Assembly: GCA_021325255.1 (NCBI GenBank)
Contig: JAJPHP010000039.1
Span: forward strand, 1 to 64,000
Source of the DNA: Nitrososphaerota archaeon
Lineage (GTDB): Archaea > Thermoproteota > Nitrososphaeria > Nitrososphaerales > CADDZS01
DNA length: 64,000 nt
Direction of reading: 5' to 3'
Under the pieces are notes generated by a model. That model was not told where the DNA came from. It saw only the letters and a list, made by a program, of their open reading frames with translations, and did not search any database. Shown piece after piece: positions 1 to 7,545 of this stretch. Numbering within the stretch: the first letter of the stretch is position 1; each line of letters starts with the position of its first letter. The position numbers and the translations under genes are program-made.

Positions 1-408
1 ACGGGAGGCAATCCCTGACCTTGCCTCTCTCCCACACTTCGGCGGGTCACACACAAAAAATAGTAGTGCCCATTATTCCTATAGACTATTATCGAGAAGT
101 TGTATGAAGTAGCTTAAACTACCAAGGCTTTCATCATACTCAATCATACCTAGCGCCCTAATGATCACTATAATACTATTTTTGCCCAAAATAGCCGTTG
201 ATCCATTAAAGATCAGGAGAAAAAGGCCGCCCGTTCGCTTCGTTATTATGTTTCAATTGCTATTACTAGGCGCCAGCTTAAACATCTTTCGAAATGTAAC
301 AATCGACCTCTTGCAAGCAGAATATAGCGAGGTAAAGAATGAAAAGAAGGGCGTGTTGAAGAAACATGCTGTAAATCGCGCAAGAAAGCAGGGCGAAAAT
401 AAGTAAGC
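1..408. other. Upstream region without a supported gene
   Basis: An open frame at 161-406 on the plus strand starts with a hydrophobic stretch and becomes very basic. It has no recognisable domain, and I do not accept it as a gene. Nothing else in this stretch is supported. It probably holds the promoter of the hydrolase that begins at 409. Confidence 0.4.
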
Positions 409-1077
409 TTGTCAAAGACATCATATGAGAAAATCAATGGATTGGCGTTGCGATACTGGTCTAGCGAGACCGATACCAAAAAATCAGCCGAGAAACCTAC
501 CATTCTCTTCTTCCACGGATTCTCCTTTTCCCTCGATGATTGGGCAAGAATAGGCACTCTTGACCTGATCGCAAAGGAAGGGTACCCCGTCATCGCGCTC
601 GATCTTCCTGCTGGCAAGGGCTCAAAATCTGACAAGATGAAGACTCAAATCAAAGAGGATTTTGTGTGTCTTGTTGACAAATTTCTGGAAAAGGCAAGAG
701 TACCGAACGTAGGTTCTGACACAAACAGAGGAAAGCTCATAATTGTTGGTCCTTCGATGGGTGGAGGCTTTGCGCTCTCTTACGCCATCGCACGCCCGCA
801 GCGGATTGCGGGTCTGGTGCTTATAGCTCCAGCGACGGAACCTTTCTCAGACGAACGTTTGATGGACGGACTTGAAGGGGTAGAGGCGCCTACGATGCTT
901 GTCTGGGGAGAGAACGATGATGTCTTCCCTGTTGAAACTCATGCGAGGGTGTTGAAGAACAGCCTCGGACATTCGAAGCTCCTCGTGATAAAAGGGGCGG
1001 GGCACGCCGCATACCTTGACAAACCAGACGAGTTCAACGACCTCTTGATTGATTTCCTAGAGGAACTTTCGTCTTAG
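409..1077 (+). CDS. Alpha/beta-hydrolase family protein
   Basis: This 222-residue protein has the compact layout of a cytosolic alpha/beta hydrolase. An HGF oxyanion motif lies near residue 36, the nucleophile elbow GPSMGGG places Ser116, the acid is in WGENDD (about Asp170), and the catalytic His199 is in GAGHAAY, so the triad is complete. The substrate cannot be told; the family includes esterases, peptidases and dehalogenases. The TTG at 409 is chosen because the conserved beta strand follows within about 30 residues and no in-frame ATG lies closer. It is not clearly part of an operon. The fold assignment is firm and the specific function unknown. Confidence 0.85.
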   Translation: MSKTSYEKINGLALRYWSSETDTKKSAEKPTILFFHGFSFSLDDWARIGTLDLIAKEGYPVIALDLPAGKGSKSDKMKTQIKEDFVCLVDKFLEKARVPNVGSDTNRGKLIIVGPSMGGGFALSYAIARPQRIAGLVLIAPATEPFSDERLMDGLEGVEAPTMLVWGENDDVFPVETHARVLKNSLGHSKLLVIKGAGHAAYLDKPDEFNDLLIDFLEELSS

Positions 1078-1207
1078 GGTTTCGTTCTCGGAATACAGCA
1101 GAGGGAGAGTGTGTTGTTACAACTCTAACCTAGTTAGTCTTGAGTGAGTTCTTCTATTATTGTAGTTCACGAGAGAAAAATATTTGCAACTGCTACCACA
1201 CACGGAA

Positions 1208-1693
1208 ATGTCGGATTTAGAGCAACAGCAACCGCAGACGACTCCACTCTCGAAAGAAAAAAACTCCTCGACTGTCAGGCGCGACAACTCGTCCCTCGTC
1301 GCGCTCTCGGTGACGTTCACGGTATTCGTTGCCCTGCCGTATGAGATGTATGTTCTAGGATTCCCGATGCTGACGGACTTTGCGTTCACAATATTTGTCG
1401 CGGGGTTGCTCGCCGATATCTTTACGACGAAGACTGGTTTCAATCGCGGCTACGGGGATTACAACATCTTCTACAACGCCGGGAAGAAAAAACGAGTACG
1501 GAACAACAGTTTTCTTGCGGGTACTTTTGTATTCGGAGTCATCAGGGCCGTTCTGATGTTTTACTTCTTGGACAACACATTGATACTAATGATAATCGCG
1601 ACCATGTCACTGATTGGTCCGATGTGGAATAGTATCATTCTTTCGGCGCCGGACCAATCGTTGCGACCACCTGAGCAACCCCAACCACTCTAG
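1208..1693 (+). CDS. Hypothetical polytopic membrane protein
   Basis: About 161 residues from the ATG at 1208. The frame opens at 1184, but the MSDLEQ start is more natural. A polar Gln/Pro-rich N-terminus of about 30 residues is followed by four hydrophobic segments in two pairs, separated by a basic loop rich in Asn, Tyr and Lys around the middle. The C-terminus is Pro/Gln-rich. I recognise no family. It stands alone between the hydrolase and the small zinc-finger gene on the same strand. The membrane location follows from the hydrophobic segments; the function is unknown. Confidence 0.55.
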   Translation: MSDLEQQQPQTTPLSKEKNSSTVRRDNSSLVALSVTFTVFVALPYEMYVLGFPMLTDFAFTIFVAGLLADIFTTKTGFNRGYGDYNIFYNAGKKKRVRNNSFLAGTFVFGVIRAVLMFYFLDNTLILMIIATMSLIGPMWNSIILSAPDQSLRPPEQPQPL

Positions 1694-1931
1694 ACGCCTT
1701 GGACGGTCAAAAAAAGAGAACATACCAAAGTACATACTAGTTATTTTGGTGTTACGCGCAACATGGGCCGTCAAACGGTCGCTAAGAGGAGTATTCACGA
1801 AGGGGTATTCTGACGGCCTTAGAAAGATTTTTTTCTAGTTTTCAAGACTTTGCTATTCCCAGACAGAGGACTTCCAACAGATCTTCTGGCCAATTGTTTG
1901 ATTGAATATCGCAGAGGTCATATGAGTTCAA

Positions 1932-2111
1932 TTGAGTACGCCAACAGTCCCAGTTTCCAAAGCCCCGCTCCTAGGAGCAGACAAAGAGCAGTGGGTCAAG
2001 ACGATTGATTTTAGCTGCGTCCATTGCAATAAGACGTTTAAGGAGAGGAAGGAGCTTATTGCCCACTACGAAGCAACACGCCATGACAAGTACTCTGCCT
2101 GGAAGGCATAG
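1932..2111 (+). CDS. Small single C2H2 zinc-finger protein
   Basis: A 59-residue frame from TTG 1932 to TAG 2109-2111 encodes one C2H2 finger: FSCVHC supplies a Cys-x2-Cys knuckle, and HYEATRH follows about 12 residues later as the His pair. It is below the usual gene-calling length. A GAGGT purine box lies about 12 nt upstream of the TTG. The ATG at 1922 is in another frame and ends quickly. Short one-finger proteins of this type are common in archaea and may bind nucleic acid or protein. A second zinc-finger gene on the opposite strand lies about 115 bp away. The fold is well supported and the role is not. Confidence 0.7.
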   Translation: MSTPTVPVSKAPLLGADKEQWVKTIDFSCVHCNKTFKERKELIAHYEATRHDKYSAWKA

Positions 2112-2226
2112 TTCCGGATCGAAACGGGAGAGTAGACATTCGAGACGAAGCTATGAATAGGCGCACCCTTACTGCATGCACTTGTTTCTCTTTTCTAATT
2201 TGTCTGCCTTTAGGTAAACAGTGCGG

Positions 2227-2454
2227 TCATATGACGCCAGCGGGCTGAGCAAGCATCCTGCACGAAGAGTTGTCAATCCCGAGCTCTAGGTGAGTTCTCG
2301 CGTGCATCTCGAGATCTTGCTGAGAATGAAAACCCCTGTAGCAGATTGTGCAAAAGTACACCTTGTTACTGCACTCCGTGGGTGCAACTTCTTCTGTCTT
2401 TCGTCGATCCAATTCTGCGTCGCTGACCTCCCCCTCTTCTTCCCTTCTTTCCAC
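2227..2454 (-). CDS. Small C2H2 zinc-finger protein
   Basis: This 75-residue protein has an acidic N-terminal arm of about 28 residues and one C2H2 finger: Cys-x2-Cys in YFCTICYRGF and His-x3-His in MHARTH, at about residues 34-54. The finger spacing is very close to the eukaryote-like consensus, with the aromatic and Leu core positions present. The gene points away from the HTH-CBS regulator that starts at 2759, and toward the other small zinc-finger gene. It is probably a nucleic-acid-binding or protein-docking factor, but no target can be inferred from the sequence. Confidence 0.72.
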   Translation of the reverse strand: MERREEEGEVSDAELDRRKTEEVAPTECSNKVYFCTICYRGFHSQQDLEMHARTHLELGIDNSSCRMLAQPAGVI

Positions 2455-2758
2455 ACCAGTTCCTCCTTCCGCTGGATTCCTGCTGCAGTTTCCAGCGTGT
2501 GGGAAAGCCGTGGTGGTTTGATTTAACTATTGTCCGGCCGGGCAAAGTCACCTTTGATCGCTCCTCGTCAGGTGTCGAGTATAGCGCTCTAAAAAGGCCA
2601 GACGCCCTCATAAATCGCTATTTCCCCCGAGGAATACTCTATATTAATCCTGACCGAGATATGCAATCGTATGCTCTGGAACAAGACACTGTAAGTCCTC
2701 AGCGCAAGGACTGCAGATAGAAAGTAAACAGAGAGACAGAACCGGAAAAGTAGGGGAA

Positions 2759-3334
2759 ATGTTACCGCCGATAGAGGAACTGAAGAAGAGAAGAATCAAG
2801 CTTGGCCTCAGTCAGCGCAAGTTTGCTTCATACCTTGGGGTCAGCCAATCGACTATCACGAAGATAGAGAACAGGAAGCTCTCTCCGAGCTACGAGCTGA
2901 TAAGAAAAGCGTTCGCCATAATGGACTCTTTCGTGAGCCCGCAGATCGGTCTAGCTGGTGACATTGCTGTAAAACACGTCATTTCAGTGGAGGACGACGA
3001 CGTGATCTCAAAGGCAGTCCAGATCCTTCAGGAGCACGGGTTCAAGCAACTTCCCGTCAGAAACAAGGAAAATCACTGGGTGGGAAGCATCTCTGAGAGA
3101 AGCATCTCGAACCGCCTCCTGAAAGTGATGAATCCCAAGATACTGCTTTCAAAGCAGGTCTCTGAAGTTATGGACGAGGCTTTTCCAATGGTGGCGGAAG
3201 ATACTCCAATTTCGGTTGTAATCCCCCTCCTGCAGCACTTTCAGGCCCTCCTCACGACTAGGAAGGGCAAAGTGACAGGCATAATTACTAATGCTGATCT
3301 CGTGCGTATGCTTTCCACCGAGAAGAATCACTGA
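2759..3334 (+). CDS. XRE-type helix-turn-helix regulator with two CBS domains
   Basis: This 191-residue protein has an XRE/Cro helix-turn-helix at about residues 5-55 (GLSQRKFASYLGVSQSTITKIEN core). A CBS pair follows at about 65-120 and 130-187, the second ending in GKVTGIITNADLVRML. This architecture is typical of archaeal one-component regulators in which the CBS pair senses an adenosyl ligand such as AMP, ATP or SAM. That is family knowledge; the ligand here is not visible. The ATG at 2759 sits just downstream of a GGGGAA purine run. It may control the neighbouring cox-type genes, but no operator was identified. Confidence 0.88.
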   Translation: MLPPIEELKKRRIKLGLSQRKFASYLGVSQSTITKIENRKLSPSYELIRKAFAIMDSFVSPQIGLAGDIAVKHVISVEDDDVISKAVQILQEHGFKQLPVRNKENHWVGSISERSISNRLLKVMNPKILLSKQVSEVMDEAFPMVAEDTPISVVIPLLQHFQALLTTRKGKVTGIITNADLVRMLSTEKNH

Positions 3335-3508
3335 TTGACTGGCGCAAGAAAACTCGTGACTAACTCTAATCCTCATATAGCTGTGGAACTCTGAAAGAGT
3401 GAGAAAAAATATCGTTCAGATCTTTCTTTGCTTTGTCCGTCGAGGAGGCCATCACTCGACCCTCGTCGAGTATTGCTAATTAAAAGGTGCCAGTAAAGGC
3501 GAATTCTT

Positions 3509-4405
3509 TTGTCTCTTGCTTTCAAACCAAATTTCTATGTAAAGCCCAAGAGCTTGGAAGAAGCGCTTGAGATTCTTTCCAAATATCAGGATAGGGCTAA
3601 AATCATCGCCGGAGGAACCGGCATATACGAAGTGTCCCACAGAGGCCTCCTCTCAGAGACAGAAGCGCTCGTCGACATCGGTGCAATAGGCCTCTCGTAT
3701 GTGAGGACGGAAGAGGCAGTTTTGAAAATCGGCGCTTGCACGACGATGAGTACACTGCTTGCTTCAAAGCAAGTCGGAGAAGACCCGAGACTGGCCGCTC
3801 TCGCGGACGCGTTACGAGCAATCCAGCCCTTGCAAGTCAAGAACGTCGCAACAGTGGGGGGAGCGATCTGCACGGCGCTTCCCTTTTTTGATCTTCCCGT
3901 AGCACTGTTTTGCCTTGCCGCTAATGTCACAATAGCGCCCAGCGGCAGACGGGAGGAAATCGGCAAGTTTGTCCAGGGCTACTTTTCAGTAAATCTCGGA
4001 CCTTCTGAGCTTGTCAGGGAGGTTGAGCTTCCACTCCAAGAGGAGAAAGGAGGAAATGGAAAATCAGCTAGCGCCTTTGAGAAATTCGCGCTCACCGGCG
4101 ACGACTGGGCCATTGTCAATGCCGGTGCGCATGTAACGATAGAGGATGGCGCTATCTCGAAGTCAGTTGTTTCAGTAGGCGGAGGAGTCGGCGAGAAGCC
4201 AGTCATTGCGGCAAAGTCTTCAAAATCAATAATCGGCGCCAAGATCAATAACGAGCAGGGCATCAAAGATGTGCTAGACAAGTCCGTTCCGCTGGACATC
4301 GAGACAGTATCTGACATTCGGGCCTCGGCCGAATACAGGTTGAGGGTAGCGAAAGTTGTCGTTCGCCGTGCAGTACTCGCGGCATGTCGGAGAGCAAACA
4401 TTTGA
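3509..4405 (+). CDS. coxM: FAD-binding medium subunit of a CO-dehydrogenase/xanthine-oxidase-type enzyme (CoxM-like)
   Basis: This 298-residue protein is a PCMH-type FAD subunit of the molybdenum hydroxylase family. The N-terminal AGGTG loop (about residue 35) and NVATVGGAI (about residues 112-120) are the two FAD-pyrophosphate motifs, and a CO_deh_flav_C-like domain fills the last third. It would pass electrons between FAD and the iron-sulfur subunit encoded 51 bp downstream. The start is TTG 3509, since the FYVKPKSLEEALEIL opening helix follows directly. The large molybdenum-cofactor subunit is not encoded beside it, so the substrate (CO, a purine, an aldehyde or another) cannot be assigned. 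Confidence 0.88.
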   Translation: MSLAFKPNFYVKPKSLEEALEILSKYQDRAKIIAGGTGIYEVSHRGLLSETEALVDIGAIGLSYVRTEEAVLKIGACTTMSTLLASKQVGEDPRLAALADALRAIQPLQVKNVATVGGAICTALPFFDLPVALFCLAANVTIAPSGRREEIGKFVQGYFSVNLGPSELVREVELPLQEEKGGNGKSASAFEKFALTGDDWAIVNAGAHVTIEDGAISKSVVSVGGGVGEKPVIAAKSSKSIIGAKINNEQGIKDVLDKSVPLDIETVSDIRASAEYRLRVAKVVVRRAVLAACRRANI

Positions 4406-4456
4406 AGAATAGTTGTAATCTCGTGAGAAAGACTAGTTAAAGTGACTTGAACAAAG

Positions 4457-4951
4457 ATGCCATCACAGCAACAGCAGCTCATAATTTTGCGAATCAATGG
4501 GCAAAGGTTTTCAGTTTCAATCGAGCCCTCCGAATCACTCAACTATGTAATCAGGGAGAGACTCGGACTCACCGGAACGAAGAGAGGCTGCGAGACAGGG
4601 GGCTGCGGCTCCTGCACAGTGCTTGTTGACGACCTGCCCGTTTACTCTTGCATGATGTATGCTATGCAGGCAGAGGGCAGAAACGTAGTCACCGTTGAAG
4701 GGTTGCAGGGAGCCGGCGGCGAGCTTGACCCTGTGCAGAAGAGTTTCATGGAAAAAGGTGGTTTACAGTGCGGTTATTGCACTCCTGGCTTCATAATGTC
4801 TACGAAGGGGCTGTTGCTCAGAAACTCCAAACCATCGGAATCCGAGATAAGGGATGCCCTTGTAGGTAACCTCTGTCGATGCACTGGCTACACCAAGATT
4901 TTTGAATCGGTGAGAGCTGCTGCATCTGCGAATAGCAGAAAAAACCGCTAG
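4457..4951 (+). CDS. coxS: [2Fe-2S] small subunit of a CO-dehydrogenase/xanthine-oxidase-type enzyme (CoxS-like)
   Basis: This 164-residue protein has all eight cluster ligands of the family. The plant-ferredoxin-type domain holds Cys45, Cys50, Cys53 and Cys65, and the helical second domain holds Cys105, Cys108, Cys140 and Cys142 in the usual C-x2-C and C-x-C arrangement. It carries electrons from the molybdenum cofactor to the FAD of the medium subunit just upstream on the same strand. All ligands are intact, so the protein is not decayed even though no large subunit lies next to it. The start ATG 4457 gives a short Gln-rich lead and then the first beta strand. Confidence 0.92.
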   Translation: MPSQQQQLIILRINGQRFSVSIEPSESLNYVIRERLGLTGTKRGCETGGCGSCTVLVDDLPVYSCMMYAMQAEGRNVVTVEGLQGAGGELDPVQKSFMEKGGLQCGYCTPGFIMSTKGLLLRNSKPSESEIRDALVGNLCRCTGYTKIFESVRAAASANSRKNR

Positions 4952-5037
4952 TGTCCAGAGCAAGGCAAAAGCTCCGTGAGCCAGACATCTGTTTGCCGAG
5001 CGACCAGCCAATATAGTATGGTGAAGATTAAGAGAAA

Positions 5038-5607
5038 ATGACGGAGGGCAAGAGCGGAGAACGACTCTCAATATATATTGTGGACGGAGAGCCTGAAAAG
5101 ATCTACACAGTTGACGAGAAAGGGCAGCTTCTGACACTTGATTTTCGCGAAACTCTACACCGCAGGGTTACCTCCAGGAGGCACGCTGCAGTAATCGGGA
5201 TGCTTCAGCGCCACGACAACAAGTTCCTCGTGCAGTGGAGAGCAGGAAAAAAGCTTGGAGGCGACCGCCTCGATGTTTCCGCAACAACACACGTAAGGAA
5301 GGGGGAGACCTACGAGTCAGCATTGCAGAGGTCATTTGAAAACGAACTTCGAGTGACGGGGACCATCCCTCTCCGGCACGTATTCGATTTTACGTACGAA
5401 GAGGAGCTCGGCGACAACAAGGAGAACGAATTTTGCAGGGTATTCTTTGGGAGCTACGACGGGAGCTTTGAACCAAACCCCGACGAGATCGATAGAGTCG
5501 ATTTCATGAGCTTACAACAGCTCAGGGAGTTCATTGCAAATGACGAAAGGAAATCCACAAAGTGGCTTAGAGAAACGGTAAAGCGGATTGATGATTCGAT
5601 GGTCTAA
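5038..5607 (+). CDS. NUDIX-family hydrolase, isopentenyl-diphosphate isomerase-like
   Basis: A 189-residue NUDIX fold. Strand VIGMLQRHDNKFLVQWRAG precedes a degenerate NUDIX box around residues 89-110: Gly-Glu, then spaced Arg, Glu and Glu, ending in TG. The order of elements and the C-terminal region rich in Glu and Asp resemble type I isopentenyl-diphosphate isomerases and the related uncharacterised NUDIX group, more than ADP-ribose hydrolases. Because the box deviates from the consensus, metal binding and reaction are uncertain. It follows the CoxS gene by 86 bp on the same strand and converges with the CoxG-like gene, so it may or may not belong to the cox group. Confidence 0.7.
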   Translation: MTEGKSGERLSIYIVDGEPEKIYTVDEKGQLLTLDFRETLHRRVTSRRHAAVIGMLQRHDNKFLVQWRAGKKLGGDRLDVSATTHVRKGETYESALQRSFENELRVTGTIPLRHVFDFTYEEELGDNKENEFCRVFFGSYDGSFEPNPDEIDRVDFMSLQQLREFIANDERKSTKWLRETVKRIDDSMV

Positions 5608-5629
5608 GACCCCAGAATCTCCCTGTTTG

Positions 5630-6073
5630 TTAGGCGCGCTCCAATCTTGACTTTACGCAAGAAGCGAATTCGCTCGCCTGCTTTTTGACTAGATCCTTTC
5701 CGATCATCGCTATTGAGGTTTTCCCCATCACAGAGACTGGCCTTATCTCGATTCGATACTTTACCGCAACTGAATCAGGATTCTGCGTAAGATCGAGATT
5801 GCCCGAGATCTCCGCATCGCTGCCTTCTCCGAAGAAGGACACATGCGTCGGCTGGATGAGCTCTTTGAACCTTGCCCTGATTTCAAAGCTCCTGGAAATG
5901 TAGCCGACCTTGACCTTGACTTTGAAAGAGGCGGTCTCGCTGTCGATTCGGTTTACAGTTTCGCAGCCAGGTATGCATGAGCCGACGTTAGAAAGATCTG
6001 TAAAAAAACTCCAAACGCGCTCGAGCGGAGCCGCGATTGTGAACTCTTCGCTTGCTTCGACCGTGGAAGGCAT
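5630..6073 (-). CDS. coxG: CoxG-like SRPBCC protein
   Basis: This 147-residue protein belongs to the START/SRPBCC superfamily, CO-dehydrogenase subunit G type. It opens with FTIAAPLERVWSFFTDL, the family signature, followed by a PGCETV stretch that corresponds to the conserved turn of CoxG. A long C-terminal helix begins near residue 118. In bacteria CoxG recruits CO dehydrogenase to the membrane, but this copy has no obvious membrane tail. It is on the opposite strand and ends 22 bp from the NUDIX gene. Its presence beside the medium and small subunits supports a molybdenum-hydroxylase context. Confidence 0.8.
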   Translation of the reverse strand: MPSTVEASEEFTIAAPLERVWSFFTDLSNVGSCIPGCETVNRIDSETASFKVKVKVGYISRSFEIRARFKELIQPTHVSFFGEGSDAEISGNLDLTQNPDSVAVKYRIEIRPVSVMGKTSIAMIGKDLVKKQASEFASCVKSRLERA

Positions 6074-6916
6074 TCTTGAATTCTAGCTACCAACATTTCA
6101 GGGTTGAGAGGATAAAGACGTAATGGTCTTCATGGATTCTCGACTGTTCGCTCCGGACATGGTATCCTTTCCCATGATTTTCAAGGATGCTCTCGCAAAA
6201 TGAGGATTAACCCTTTGCCCATGTCGTAGTTATAAGGAGGTGTGTCCCGCGTGATCGGGGGCGACTTCTCCCAGCCCAGAAATCCGCTCTCGACGCTTGG
6301 TTGTCGCGGGAGCGAACAAGACCATCCCGCTGCTCGTTATTGAAGCGGTTGCTTCTCCCCTTCGGCACAAAGGATCGATAAAGTTGAGCCTGTACTGGTT
6401 TTCCAAGATTCCTGTTAGCGAACATTCTGTAATTCGCCGACCTGCACTCGACCTTAGAATGTCGGTAGAGGCTCTCGGGGCTGATATTTTTAGTCAGGGG
6501 TTTGGTGTCAGAAACTCCAACAAAAATCTAAAAATTGCTATCCTTATGTAAACGTCGTCAGACCTCATCGTCCTATGAAGAGATTTGAATCAAATCTCTG
6601 CATATTAGTCGAGCACATTCTGCTAAGTCATGAAATCCCATACGTATGATTATAGTCTGCCTCAGACTCGCTATTCAAGTATTCCTCATAGGTAACCAAG
6701 ATCGGTCATTCCCATGAGATTTAGGCGCATCAGCCTAGAAACATCCTCTCACCAGCGTATCAACTCATATGACGGCTTTCAGTATTCATATGTTAGCTTT
6801 CCTCCTGTTAGATCTGCGGATAGCGCAGGATCAAGAGTTCCATCGGTCCAATCCAAGCGATGAGAGTTCATGCTGGAATGAGTAGATGTCCTTACAGACA
6901 AGAAAGTTGAGATTTT

Positions 6917-7295
6917 ATGCAAAGCTCAAGCGACAAAGAAAATCACAGATTCGAACTCCTCCAGCTTGGCATGGAGGCCATCGATTCGCTCTCCCGTCTG
7001 GGGGATGTGCCCGATAGATTTCTTTCCTCTAAGAGAATTGTCGCGTAACAGAGCAGTGTCATATTTCCTGCTTAAAAAAGTCGGTTCAGAGAGATCTGTC
7101 ATTAATATGGAAGGACGTTTTCCACACCCATTCAGGCCAGTGTACAGCCCACCATTTTTGAAATCTTTGATCTCTGAAGGATGGATTGAAAAACGAGCCC
7201 TCAACGTGCGTAAATTAGAGAAAAAAGAGACCAAGCTCTTTATCTGCATATCAGCACTGAAAAATGCTTTTCTTGAAAAATTAGAAAGATTTTAA
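6917..7295 (+). pseudogene. Possible frameshifted winged-helix protein
   Basis: A 43-codon frame starts at ATG 6917 with a polar helix and stops at 7047-7049. From about 7035 the next frame continues for about 86 residues with a plausible winged-helix pattern: a helix around NRAVSYFLLKKVG, then KSLISEGWIEKR, then a basic wing and a C-terminal helix LKNAFLEKLERF. Joining the two frames gives a regulator-sized protein of about 125 residues. No family is recognised with certainty. It could equally be a short protein beginning within the second frame. Confidence is low. Confidence 0.3.
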
Positions 7296-7351
7296 TTGGA
7301 GAAATGGGGCTTGGAATCCCTAATTATTCGTGCTGAATAGACCAAATGAGT

Positions 7352-7384
7352 GACGCCTTGATATAGTCTAACGCGTAAGGCGTC
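7352..7384. repeat. Perfect 8-bp inverted repeat (hairpin)
   Basis: GACGCCTT at 7352-7359 is matched by its exact reverse complement AAGGCGTC at 7377-7384, with a 17-nt loop. It lies 160 bp upstream of the radical SAM gene and just downstream of the possible broken regulator. It could act as a terminator, an operator or RNA structure. No poly-T tract follows directly. Confidence 0.4.
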
Positions 7385-7545
7385 GCTTTCCAGCGCTTTC
7401 GGAGTAATGCAGACAGAACTTGATGAACAGTTGCACTGAAAATCTATTTGCGCGATCCAGAATCGCTGGATTTAAACTATTTCTAGTGTCGGATTCGTCG
7501 CTATTCGACGAAGGAAAAATCATGGAGCAGTTTGAATAGATCTAA

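Larger units (their letters stand above)
6074..7545. other. Long stretch with little coding evidence
   Basis: Nearly 1.5 kb separates the CoxG-like gene from the radical SAM gene. I see no conserved domain on either strand, apart from a possible broken helix-turn-helix gene at 6917-7295 and a perfect hairpin at 7352-7384, listed separately. An open frame at 6297-6551 has no recognisable feature and is not accepted. Confidence 0.5.

Noticed and set aside
161..406. Open frame with a hydrophobic start upstream of the first hydrolase
   Set aside because: No domain, strongly basic composition, and no supporting promoter or homologue pattern.
2499..2720. Plus-strand open frame between divergent regulators
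   Set aside because: No domain; it covers the intergenic promoter region of the zinc-finger and HTH-CBS genes.
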